Shown here piece by piece: positions 12,655-20,298 of a stretch of DNA of 20,542 nt. Within the stretch, counting starts at the first letter, position 1. Each line of letters opens with the position of its first letter. The position numbers were made by a program, and so were the translations under genes. A model generated the notes under the pieces. That model saw only the letters and a program-made list of their open reading frames with translations. It did no database searches and had not been told where the DNA came from. The DNA is from an uncultured Ruminococcus sp. Its GTDB lineage: Bacteria; Bacillota; Clostridia; Oscillospirales; Ruminococcaceae. The stretch spans positions 1-20,542 of the forward strand of contig CAADWP010000079.1 in assembly GCA_900752785.1 (NCBI GenBank), written 5' to 3'.

Positions 12655-12713
12655 CTCACTCGTAATAATCTGCGTGTCGAGGCACTCGACTTCGAATCGG
12701 GTCAGTAGCTCCA
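12655..12713 (+). repeat. attR: disrupted tRNA-Thr 3' half
   Basis: GCTCACTCGTAAT matches the anticodon arm of tRNA-Thr 1, then about 23 unrelated bases including the perfect hairpin GTCGAG-GCA-CTCGAC (12676-12690), then 23 bp identical to 769-791 (12691-12713). This is the displaced 3' end of the target tRNA and marks the right boundary. Confidence 0.8.
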
Positions 12714-12717
12714 ACGA

Positions 12718-12750
12718 AACCTCTGAAATCGAAAAGATTTCAGAGGTTTT
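12718..12750 (+). terminator. Displaced native terminator of tRNA-Thr 1
   Basis: A perfect 13-bp stem, AACCTCTGAAATC (12718-12730) with GATTTCAGAGGTT (12736-12748), and T after it. It lies 5 bp after the attR CCA, where the tRNA's own terminator would be before insertion. Confidence 0.85.
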
Positions 12751-12829
12751 TACTTTTTAAGTTGTGTTAAGGAAACGCTGATTAAGTCTGATGTGCATAA
12801 CAAAGATTTTAACAGCTCTTAGAACAGGT

Positions 12830-14101
12830 CTATTTTTTTAGAGATACGGAAAATGTAGTTCCGCTGCCTTTTGTATCTTTTACGGTTATCATACCGTGAT
12901 GCAGTTCCACAAGTTCTTTTGCGATACAAAGTCCAAGACCAAAGTGGGATTTAGATTCGCGGGCTTTGTCAGCACGGTAAAATCTGTCGAAAATATGGGG
13001 CTTATCTTCGTCGGAAATTCCGATGCCGTTATCAATAACTTCAATGATATGCGCCTTTGAAGTCTCGTTGCATTTCAGTATTACCGAGCCGCCTGCCTCT
13101 GTATAGCTTATCGCGTTATCAAGTAGGATCGAGATTACCTGCCTGATACGCTCTCCATCAATATTTTCCGCATTTACAGTTCCTTCCGGCAGCTCAATCT
13201 TCAATGAAATGTTCTTTTGAGCTGCCGCAGCCGTAAACGCCTCATAGCAGTCAATAAGGAGCGTATCAAGCTCCGCAGATCCTAAATTTGCATTGAAGGC
13301 ATGATTATCGCTTCTTGCAAGCGTCAGCAGATCGCTTGTGAGCCGAGCAAGACGATGCCCTTCTTTTTTTGCAATATCAGCAAATTCCGGACGCTGCATA
13401 TCGTCGCATTTTTCCATGGCGTCAAGTGCGGAAAGAATCGTATTTACCGGATTTCTTATCTCATGGGAGGCGGCGGCAATAAACCGTGACTGCTTTTCCT
13501 GAGATTCGCGGATAGGCGCAATGAGCTTCTTTGTATAAAATCTCGAAAAGATATAAAGAATGACCGCGGTCACGATTATGATCTGTGAAAAATGAATGAT
13601 CAGTGATCTGAACTGTGCATATATCCCTTTCAGAGAGTGGACAACATAAATTTCACAGCTTCCTTTTGCGGTGGGCATCACGATAAGACTGACGTGACAG
13701 CTTCCGCTTTTTTCTTTATAAGTGAACTCCTTGTGTTTTGCTGTATATGAATCCGGCTGAATTTCGATATTTCTCTGTGCATACTCATGCAGACGGTCGG
13801 CAAATTCCCATTGCTCCTTGTTTTTGGTATCATGAGTGAAGCGAAAGGGAACGCCGTTATCGTAAACGAAAAATTCGTACTCATAATTTTTCTGCAAGCT
13901 TTTCATCCAGTCATGGGAGACTGTTGTGTTCCCTTCAAAATTAGCCGCAAAGGTATTTATATCGCTCCGGAATCCCAGCAGAGCATTCTCGGTGAGACTT
14001 TTATAATTCATGTACAGATAAATTCCTGACATAACCGCCAGTATCAGCGTGCTGACAGCGGTAAAAAGCATGGAGAGCCTGAAATGCACCTTTTTATACA
14101 T
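12830..14101 (-). CDS. Sensor histidine kinase
   Basis: A 423-residue membrane kinase that autophosphorylates and passes phosphate to the adjacent response regulator. Membrane segments at about 10-30 and 170-190 enclose an extracytoplasmic sensor domain of about 140 residues. The cytoplasmic part has the H-box AAASHEIRNPVNTILSALDA (phospho-His), N-box QVISILLDNAISYTEAGG, G1 IDNGIGISDED, F-box IFDRFYRA and G2 HFGLGLCIAKEL: a complete HisKA/HATPase_c kinase. No clear HAMP domain is visible. The ATG overlaps the end of the regulator gene by 8 bp (GGAGG 10 bases upstream), so the two are co-translated. The ligand is unknown; the neighbouring transporter operon suggests a peptide or sugar-type signal. 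Confidence 0.93.
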   Translation of the reverse strand: MYKKVHFRLSMLFTAVSTLILAVMSGIYLYMNYKSLTENALLGFRSDINTFAANFEGNTTVSHDWMKSLQKNYEYEFFVYDNGVPFRFTHDTKNKEQWEFADRLHEYAQRNIEIQPDSYTAKHKEFTYKEKSGSCHVSLIVMPTAKGSCEIYVVHSLKGIYAQFRSLIIHFSQIIIVTAVILYIFSRFYTKKLIAPIRESQEKQSRFIAAASHEIRNPVNTILSALDAMEKCDDMQRPEFADIAKKEGHRLARLTSDLLTLARSDNHAFNANLGSAELDTLLIDCYEAFTAAAAQKNISLKIELPEGTVNAENIDGERIRQVISILLDNAISYTEAGGSVILKCNETSKAHIIEVIDNGIGISDEDKPHIFDRFYRADKARESKSHFGLGLCIAKELVELHHGMITVKDTKGSGTTFSVSLKK

Positions 14102-14783
14102 CAGCTTTTTCCTCCGTTGAAAGCAGATAACCTACGCCTCTTATTGTCTTTATTTCGAGGGAGCTGCCTGTATTTTTCAGCCGTCTGCGGACAAAGTAAA
14201 TGTAGTTATCGAGATTTCCTTCTTCGATCTCGTATTCTGCGCCCCAGATACGCGTAAGAATGACGTGCCTTGAAAGGATCTGATCGGGATTTTTCAGAAA
14301 CAACTCCAACAGCCTGCCCTCCTTCTGAGAAAGTGTGCAGCAGCTTTTTTTCCCGATAAGCACGTTTTCGTCCCGCTTGTAGGTTATGTCTCCGAGCTGT
14401 ATCAGGTCAAGGCATTTCAGCTCCGACGGGCGCCGCAGAATACAGCGTATTCTTGCCATAAGCTCTCCGAAAGCGAAAGGCTTTACAAGATAATCGTCCG
14501 CACCGCAGTCAAGACCAGTGATCCTGTCATTTAGCTCTCCAAGCGCCGTAAGAAGTATAACGGGAGTTGTATTTCCCGATTCTCTCATTTCACGCAGGAT
14601 CGTCAAGCCGTCCTTATGCGGCAGCATACGGTCAAGGAGAACTACATCGTAGGCGTTCTGAGAAAGAAAAAAGCCTGCGTCCTCGCCATCATAGCATACA
14701 TCAGCGGCATAGCCTTCCTTTTCAAGCTGAAACTGTAGTACATAGCTCTGTTTTTTATCGTCCTCTATAATCAGAATTCGCAT
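14094..14783 (-). CDS. OmpR/PhoB-type response regulator
   Basis: A 229-residue regulator. The receiver domain has the acidic pair EDD (residues 7-9), the phospho-acceptor Asp in VVLLDRMLP (about 51), Thr in LLTAL and Lys in LVKPFAF. The C-terminal winged helix contains LSQKEGRLLELFL, LSRHVILTRIWG and LDNYIYFVRRRLKNTG, ending IRGVGYLL. It is paired with the kinase gene downstream. The four 11-bp-spaced TTAGAGA repeats in the divergent region (14858-14897) are the kind of tandem site this class binds as a head-to-tail dimer, so it probably controls the operon at 14938. Confidence 0.95.
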   Translation of the reverse strand: MRILIIEDDKKQSYVLQFQLEKEGYAADVCYDGEDAGFFLSQNAYDVVLLDRMLPHKDGLTILREMRESGNTTPVILLTALGELNDRITGLDCGADDYLVKPFAFGELMARIRCILRRPSELKCLDLIQLGDITYKRDENVLIGKKSCCTLSQKEGRLLELFLKNPDQILSRHVILTRIWGAEYEIEEGNLDNYIYFVRRRLKNTGSSLEIKTIRGVGYLLSTEEKADV

Positions 14784-14857
14784 TTTATCACCCGAATTTA
14801 TTTTATTTGTTTTTAGCCTATCAATATTATATCATAAATTTCTGCACAATGCACGTT

Positions 14858-14912
14858 TTAGAGACAAATTAGAGATAAATTAGAGATTATTTAGAGAAAG
14901 CTGTGTTATAAT
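14858..14912 (+). promoter_or_regulatory. Four 11-bp-spaced TTAGAGA repeats and operon promoter
   Basis: TTAGAGA occurs exactly at 14858, 14869, 14880 and 14891. TATAAT follows at 14907-14912, with no recognisable -35 box at the 17-bp position, as expected for an activator-dependent promoter. It is the only visible promoter upstream of the lipoprotein-permease genes and could also affect the divergent regulator gene. Confidence 0.82.
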
Positions 14913-14937
14913 TAAAGCATCAAAGGAGGTCAATGCT

Positions 14938-17142
14938 ATGAAATTCAAAATAACAGCGGTCATATTATCGGCTTGCTTTCTTCTGAATGCGGCAGGCTGC
15001 AATAATAAGGCGAAAGAAAAAACGACTGTAAGCAAGGGACGATATGTTGAAGAGGAAATAAATTTCTACGACTATAGCGGAGATGTGGGAGAGCTTTATT
15101 TACTGGACGGAAAGATCTCCTTCCTTGACAGACATGCAAACAAAATATACACGCTCAACGATGGAAAAACCGTGTTTAACGCTTCACCAATTTCTTCTGA
15201 CGATATGCTTGGTGAAAAAACGCTAATCATGGGTTCGACTGTGTCTCCCGACGGTACGATATTTTTGCAATATTCAGTGTTCGAAGAAGATGGGAGGACG
15301 TATGGCAAAGAGATGTGCTATGCGCTGATCTCAAAGGACGGTCAGTTTCAGGAAATCACTTTTGATAATACTGACCGTTTGACAAGCTTTGTTTATGGGA
15401 ATGACGGTGTTCTGTACGGCATCGGATATGATGGAATTCTATATGAACTCAATATAAGTTCAAAAAAATTTGTAAAGCTTTGCGATTTCGGATCCGGCAA
15501 CATGGAATACAAGCTCGATCGTGCAGGAGATCACATTATTGTAGCGGCTCCGGGAGAAATATTGTTCTATGACTGCAAAAACAGAACAGCAGTAGATACT
15601 CCGCAGGCTATTGCGGATTTCTGGGACAGTAACATAGCTGCCAACTCTGCCTTTGATTTCTGCGATGGCGAGGAAAATTCATTTTATATCGCCTGTGAAA
15701 GCGGTTTATTCCGCTACGTTATGGATGGCGCTCTGGTGGAACAGCTTATTGACGAATATTCCTGCCGTCTGGGAGATCCCTCCTATTCAGTAAAATCCGT
15801 GATCTGTGACGGTGATTCTTTTATTATTTCATGTGATGAAGGAAGATTTTTCCGCTATTATTACGATCCCGAGGCAATAAACGAGATAACCTCGACGCTT
15901 AAAATCTACAGCCTTGAAAAAAGCGATACTCTTTCTCAGATAATCAGCCAATACAAAATAAAATATCCCACTGTTCGTGTTGAGCATGAGATCGGGATGC
16001 ACTCGGGCATGACCTATGAGGATGTGGTGAAAAATCTTACAACGTCGATTTTATCGGGTAATACTCCGGATATTATCATGCTCGACGGCTTGGATATTGA
16101 TAATTTAGAGGAAAATAATATGCTCCTCGATCTTTCAAAATGCGAAGATAAATGGAATCCCAACAACACTCTGCTGGACGATATTGCAAAGTGGAATGAT
16201 GAAAACGGTCTTTACAGTGTAGCGTGCCGATTCCGAATCCCGGCTGTAGGAGCTAAATCCGATGAATTGGAAACAATAAAGAGCTTGAATGATTATGCTG
16301 ATAAGGTTGAAGAATACCGTAAAAAATACAACGATCCTTATCCGATAACATATTTTGAAAGCCCTGAATCCACTATAAAATGCGGACTTCTTTATGAGGG
16401 CAGTGAGATAATCAGTAACGGACGCGTTGACAAGGATAAGCTTGAGGGGATGTTTGACAGTTGTTCGCGTATATGGAAAAATTGTCAGTATGAAGATGAA
16501 AAGATTTCTTACAGTATGTCCAGCCAGTCTGACGTAGAGGATGAGTATATATTTGCAACAAGATTAACATGTGTATTGACTGATGAGCATACTTTAGCTA
16601 TAGGAACAATAAACACCTTTGAGATGGATCTTAATTTGGCAACTTCTATTGATACAACGAGCGTTCCCTGCGATACAGAGGTGAAATACGGCATAAGAGA
16701 TAATGACAGGACATTTATTCCGAGCTGCAATCTGGGTATTGTTGAGTCAGGTCATAACAATGATGACGCCGTAAATTTCATTGCGGAAGCTTTTGATGCA
16801 GAAAATCAGAAGATACACCATAACGACGGTTTCCCTGTAAATACAGATACGCTTAAATGGTTCTATAATAAAAATAAAAACTCGGACAATAATTTTTACG
16901 CCTTTGGTTCTACATCTTTCGATAAAACAAACAATATAGATATGAACGTGGAATGGATGACGGATAAAGAAGTCGAGGAATTTGAATCATATATCCGTAA
17001 TCTTAATACCCCGGTAATTATGGACACAGTAACAAAAAATATTATTATTGACGCAGGTGCGAAATGTATATCCGGAAGTATGTCGCCGTCAGAAGCGGCT
17101 GATGAAGTTGTCCGCCAGCTTGAATTGAAGATGAAAGAGTAA
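14938..17142 (+). CDS. Lipoprotein: beta-rich (propeller-like) domain fused to ABC solute-binding domain
   Basis: A 734-residue surface lipoprotein with signal peptide and lipobox LLNAAGC (Cys about 21). Residues about 35-320 are made of short beta repeats with recurring KISFL, GTIFLQYS, GVLYGIGYDGILYEL, EILFYDC and GLFRYVMDG units, like the blades of a propeller. From about 325 (STLKIYSLEKSDTLSQIISQ) the sequence follows the extracellular solute-binding protein (SBP_bac_1) pattern: YKIKYPTVRVEHE, LSGNTPDIIMLDGLD and a C-terminal helical region. Usual sugar-binding proteins are 400-550 residues, so the N-terminal domain is an extra module. AAAGGAGG lies 7-8 bases before ATG 14938. The permease genes follow after 4 bp. 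The substrate is unknown. Confidence 0.85.
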   Translation: MKFKITAVILSACFLLNAAGCNNKAKEKTTVSKGRYVEEEINFYDYSGDVGELYLLDGKISFLDRHANKIYTLNDGKTVFNASPISSDDMLGEKTLIMGSTVSPDGTIFLQYSVFEEDGRTYGKEMCYALISKDGQFQEITFDNTDRLTSFVYGNDGVLYGIGYDGILYELNISSKKFVKLCDFGSGNMEYKLDRAGDHIIVAAPGEILFYDCKNRTAVDTPQAIADFWDSNIAANSAFDFCDGEENSFYIACESGLFRYVMDGALVEQLIDEYSCRLGDPSYSVKSVICDGDSFIISCDEGRFFRYYYDPEAINEITSTLKIYSLEKSDTLSQIISQYKIKYPTVRVEHEIGMHSGMTYEDVVKNLTTSILSGNTPDIIMLDGLDIDNLEENNMLLDLSKCEDKWNPNNTLLDDIAKWNDENGLYSVACRFRIPAVGAKSDELETIKSLNDYADKVEEYRKKYNDPYPITYFESPESTIKCGLLYEGSEIISNGRVDKDKLEGMFDSCSRIWKNCQYEDEKISYSMSSQSDVEDEYIFATRLTCVLTDEHTLAIGTINTFEMDLNLATSIDTTSVPCDTEVKYGIRDNDRTFIPSCNLGIVESGHNNDDAVNFIAEAFDAENQKIHHNDGFPVNTDTLKWFYNKNKNSDNNFYAFGSTSFDKTNNIDMNVEWMTDKEVEEFESYIRNLNTPVIMDTVTKNIIIDAGAKCISGSMSPSEAADEVVRQLELKMKE

Positions 17143-17146
17143 TATC

Positions 17147-17995
17147 ATGAAAATAACAAAAAATAATCTGCGGTTTCTGCCTTTTTTGCTGCCGAGTATT
17201 ATTGGAGTATTCCTGTTTATTCTGCTGCCGTTTGCCGATTCTGTAAGGCGTTCATTCTGCACGGCAGTAAAAGGCGACTACATCGGTCTTAAAAATTATG
17301 AGACGATCTTTCACAACGAAGCCTTTGCCCTTGCTGTAAAAAATACCCTGCGGTTCACGGCAGTCTGTCTGCCTGTTCTGATTATCTCCTCATTTTTTAT
17401 TGCCTATTTTTTATGCAGGCTGAAATATATTCGTCTGATAAAATCGGCTCTGCTTTTTCCTCTTGCAGTACCGACTGCCACGCTTGTTTTCATATGGCAG
17501 GTATTGTTCGGCGACAGCGGATGTATCAACGGAATATTGCAGGATATGGGCAGCGAGGGCATTTCCTTTCTCCATAGCGGAGCATCCTTCTATGTGCTTG
17601 TCGGAAGCTATGTCTGGAAGAATTTAGGCTATACCGTACTGCTGTGGGTCACGGGAATGATGAGCATTTCCACGTCGCTGACGGAGGCGGCAAGAGTGGA
17701 CGGCGCAAACGAGCGGCAATGCTTATTCAAAATTATTTTGCCAAATCTGAAGCCGACTCTTTATACGATCACTATACTGTCATTTCTCAATTCGTTTAAG
17801 GTTTTCAGGGAAGCCTATCTTGTAGCAGGATCGTACCCTCATGAAAGCATATACCTTTTGCAGCACCTTTTCAATAATTGGTTTGTCAACATGGAGCTTG
17901 ACAAGATCGCAGCAGCGGCGGTATGTGTTTTTGCGGTGATATTCCTCGGGATAATCCTCTTGCAGCGTCTCTGGGACAGGGAGAAAAGCCTATGA
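17147..17995 (+). CDS. ABC transporter permease, MalF/UgpA type
   Basis: A 282-residue integral membrane protein with about six transmembrane segments. The EAA loop EAARVDGANERQCLFKIILP (about 180-199), which docks onto the ATPase, is typical of binding-protein-dependent carbohydrate importers. The start at 17147 lies 4 bp after the lipoprotein stop, and the stop overlaps the next ATG (ATGA). It forms a heterodimer with the second permease. Confidence 0.93.
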   Translation: MKITKNNLRFLPFLLPSIIGVFLFILLPFADSVRRSFCTAVKGDYIGLKNYETIFHNEAFALAVKNTLRFTAVCLPVLIISSFFIAYFLCRLKYIRLIKSALLFPLAVPTATLVFIWQVLFGDSGCINGILQDMGSEGISFLHSGASFYVLVGSYVWKNLGYTVLLWVTGMMSISTSLTEAARVDGANERQCLFKIILPNLKPTLYTITILSFLNSFKVFREAYLVAGSYPHESIYLLQHLFNNWFVNMELDKIAAAAVCVFAVIFLGIILLQRLWDREKSL

Positions 17996-18840
17996 AACTG
18001 ATAAAAAACGGTATAATTTACATACTTCTGGGAGCGCTGTGCATTGCCGTTCTGTACCCTGTTGTGCTGATACCCATATTGTCAATACAGGACTCGGACG
18101 AGCTGATAAAAACTACGTCTCCGCTGCTTGTAAACTCTGATAAATTTGTGCAAATCGACTATCTGCCTCAATATCCCACACTTGAATATTTCAAAAGGCT
18201 GCTGCTGTTTACACCCGAATTTTATACGGTATTCCGCAATTCTATTTTAACTGTAGGAGCAATATTACTGTTTCAGATACTTGTTGCAGTGCCATCTGCA
18301 TGGGCGTTTGCGCAGTTCCGATTCAAGGGAAAGCGGCTGCTTTTTAACCTTTATGTGATATTCATGCTGATGCCGTTTCAGGTCACAATGCTGTCTCAGT
18401 ATCTTGTGCTGGACAATTTGTCCCTGATGAATACGCGCTGGTCGATCATTCTTCCCACGGTCTTTTCCACGTTCCCCGTATTCCTTATATACCACGGTTT
18501 TTCCGATATACCAAAGGATGTTCTCGACAGCGCAAGGATAGACGGCGCAAATGAATGGAACGTGCTGCGCTATATCGGTCTGCCTCTTGGAAAGTCAGGA
18601 ATTTTAGCCTGTATTGTGCTGTGCTTTCTCGATTACTGGAATATGGTTGAGCAGCCCCTTGCCTTTATCAAGGACAAAACGCTGTTTCCGCTGTCGCTGT
18701 ATCTGCCCATGCTTGATCTGAGCAATGCGGATATGATCCTTGCAGCCTCGGTTATTACGCTGATACCTGCGGTTTTTGTATTTGTAATCGGTCAGGATCA
18801 TCTGGAACAGGGTATTATTGCGGCGGCATTGAAGGAGTGA
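17992..18840 (+). CDS. ABC transporter permease, MalG/UgpE type
   Basis: A 282-residue second permease starting at the ATGA overlap (17992), chosen over an earlier in-frame ATG at 17923 inside the previous gene. It has about six membrane segments and the coupling loop DSARIDGANEWNVLRYIGLP. A large external loop (about 45-75) follows the first segment. No ATPase gene is in this operon, so a shared MsmX-type ATPase encoded elsewhere is expected. Confidence 0.93.
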   Translation: MKLIKNGIIYILLGALCIAVLYPVVLIPILSIQDSDELIKTTSPLLVNSDKFVQIDYLPQYPTLEYFKRLLLFTPEFYTVFRNSILTVGAILLFQILVAVPSAWAFAQFRFKGKRLLFNLYVIFMLMPFQVTMLSQYLVLDNLSLMNTRWSIILPTVFSTFPVFLIYHGFSDIPKDVLDSARIDGANEWNVLRYIGLPLGKSGILACIVLCFLDYWNMVEQPLAFIKDKTLFPLSLYLPMLDLSNADMILAASVITLIPAVFVFVIGQDHLEQGIIAAALKE

Positions 18841-18844
18841 GATT

Positions 18845-19897
18845 ATGAAAGAAAAAATTACATACAAAAGCAAGGCGATGAAGCTGTTTCTGCTGTTTTT
18901 AGCGGCAATGGGGATCATGTCTCTTGTATCGCGGGGAATCTATGCGAGCCGCATCCCAAAGGTTAGAACCGTATCAATGGTGAACCGGGCGTTGAGCTTT
19001 AAAGTTGAATACTCGGGAACATTGAAAACCTCAAAGGAGCTGCCGGTATTCGCGCTTCCTGAGCTAAGGGTCAACGAAATATGCGTAAGGCAGGGCGATA
19101 AGGTCGAGGCAGGAGAAGCGCTTATTCGTTTTGACAGCGAATATCTTGAGGGCTGCATCAAAAGGCTTGAAAATGAGATTGAAACGGACAGGCTGACCCG
19201 TCTTGACTACAGCAGCGCGCAGGCGTGGAACAGCATAAAAATATTGGATATTTCTATGAATGCAAAAAAGGAAAAGCTTCAAAAATATAAGGAGCTGCTT
19301 GAAAACAAATCGGAATTGACGAGCAAGACTATCGGCGTTATCACTGATGTACGCGTCGGTTCGGGAGATATTACAGGCGAGACCGCTGTTCTGCTGATTG
19401 CAGATGCGTCGGCGGATCTGCATTTTTCTGCCGACATTTCAAAGGAAGATACGGAACGTATCTCAGTCGGTGATCTTGTGACCCTTAAATTCAGGAACGG
19501 AAAGGTCAACATGAATAATTGCGAGATCTCCGCGATCAATGCGGTGGATAATGAAGATATTTTTCGACTTGAAATCAACATGGAGCCATCCGAGCTGACG
19601 ATCGGAGAGATAGGAACAATGGCTATCACGGTTCTTTCTGAGCAAAAGTATGACTGCATTCCAATTGAGGCTGTACATACTAATAATGACAGTATGAAAT
19701 CATACGTCTATGTGCTTGAAGAAAGCGAGGGATTCCTCGGGACAGAGTATCATGTTGTGAAAAAAGATATCGATATCTTGGATAAAAATGAAAGTTATGC
19801 GGCTGCCGAAAATTCGGGCATAAGCCGCAACGATAAAATCGTAAGCTTTTCAAACAAGGATATCTTTGATGGTGATATTGTAAGGATAAATTTCTGA
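18845..19897 (+). CDS. HlyD/MFP-like periplasmic-adaptor-type protein
   Basis: A 350-residue protein with one N-terminal membrane anchor (LFLLFLAAMGIMSLVSRGIY, about 14-33). It then has an adaptor layout: a split lipoyl-like segment (VFALPELRVNEICVRQGDKV and later KTIGVITDVRVGSGDITGET), a short coiled coil between them (about 100-155) and a beta-barrel part. Such proteins usually work with a MacB-type ABC exporter, which is absent here. It begins 4 bp after the permease stop. Its presence in an importer-like operon is unusual. Confidence 0.78.
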   Translation: MKEKITYKSKAMKLFLLFLAAMGIMSLVSRGIYASRIPKVRTVSMVNRALSFKVEYSGTLKTSKELPVFALPELRVNEICVRQGDKVEAGEALIRFDSEYLEGCIKRLENEIETDRLTRLDYSSAQAWNSIKILDISMNAKKEKLQKYKELLENKSELTSKTIGVITDVRVGSGDITGETAVLLIADASADLHFSADISKEDTERISVGDLVTLKFRNGKVNMNNCEISAINAVDNEDIFRLEINMEPSELTIGEIGTMAITVLSEQKYDCIPIEAVHTNNDSMKSYVYVLEESEGFLGTEYHVVKKDIDILDKNESYAAAENSGISRNDKIVSFSNKDIFDGDIVRINF

Positions 19898-19907
19898 TTA
19901 TAAAAAA

Positions 19908-19930
19908 GGAACTGTGGATTCCACAGTTCC
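19908..19930. terminator. Perfect hairpin at end of transporter operon
   Basis: GGAACTGTGG pairs with CCACAGTTCC around ATT. An A-run precedes it, so on the minus strand it reads as a canonical terminator; on the plus strand no T-run follows. It lies 10 bp after the HlyD-like stop. The stretch 19931-20090 shows no gene. Confidence 0.7.
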
Positions 19931-20091
19931 AGCCTGTCAGAAAAGTCACAAATTGGGAAGTGTTGTACCGTCTTTTAGTCAAATTATATAATTACAAAAA
20001 TAGTATGTGCGCCTTGCATAGTGTCGTATCCCTTGACAGTTGAAAGACTCTGTGCAATCAAACGAATTTCAAATGAATTTTCTGAAAAGAC

Positions 20092-20120
20092 TTGACAAAT
20101 CCCCTAAGGTGTCATATGAT
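20092..20120 (+). promoter_or_regulatory. Promoter of the leader/small RNA
   Basis: TTGACA 20092-20097 and TATGAT 20115-20120, 17-bp spacer; start near 20127. Confidence 0.75.
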
Positions 20121-20126
20121 ATTAAC

Positions 20127-20209
20127 TGGAGAGGTGCATAATGCCCACAGAGATCAATGGATCTTTGTGGGCATTTTTGTTTTGCAGGAATCATGCAATA
20201 AAGAAGTGA
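20127..20209 (+). other. Short leader ORF overlapping a terminator hairpin
   Basis: ATGCCCACA (20141-20149) pairs with TGTGGGCAT (20166-20174), with AGATC/GATCT inside, followed by TTTTTGTTTT: a strong intrinsic terminator. The same stretch begins a 22-codon ORF at ATG 20141 (MPTEINGSLWAFLFCRNHAI, then KK and stop) with GGAGAGGTG just upstream. This could be a leader-peptide attenuator for the gene at 20299 or a 55-nt small RNA. Confidence 0.5.
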
Positions 20210-20298
20210 TAAAAAATATTTCATCAATGCGCCGCACCATTATCTTGAGTACGCCGCACAAGTGAAATACAATAAAATTCAGAAAGGGGATTGATAAG

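Larger units (their letters stand above)
792..12713. mobile_element. tRNA-Thr-integrated element (satellite- or IME-like), about 11.9 kb
   Basis: Bounded by the 23-bp tRNA-derived repeats at 769-791 and 12691-12713. Contents: integrase and repressor (minus), excisionase-like protein, primase-helicase, sigma-like factor, palindrome and iteron region, RHH regulators and a DUF4160/DUF2442 pair. No capsid, tail, terminase, relaxase or type IV coupling gene is visible. int and repressor transcribed away from the primase module, with a repressor lacking a visible peptidase domain, resembles phage-inducible satellites; a mobilizable element or a decayed prophage remain alternatives. The word GGAGCAGG/CCTGCTCC occurs 23 times inside and not in the 7.8 kb to the right, which independently supports the right boundary. 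Confidence 0.82.

Noticed and set aside
12456..12665. 69-residue plus-strand frame
   Set aside because: It runs through the second tRNA-Thr and its terminator and has no ribosome site.
792..12713. Complete prophage or self-conjugative element
   Set aside because: No capsid, portal, terminase, lysis, relaxase, coupling protein or type IV secretion gene is recognisable.
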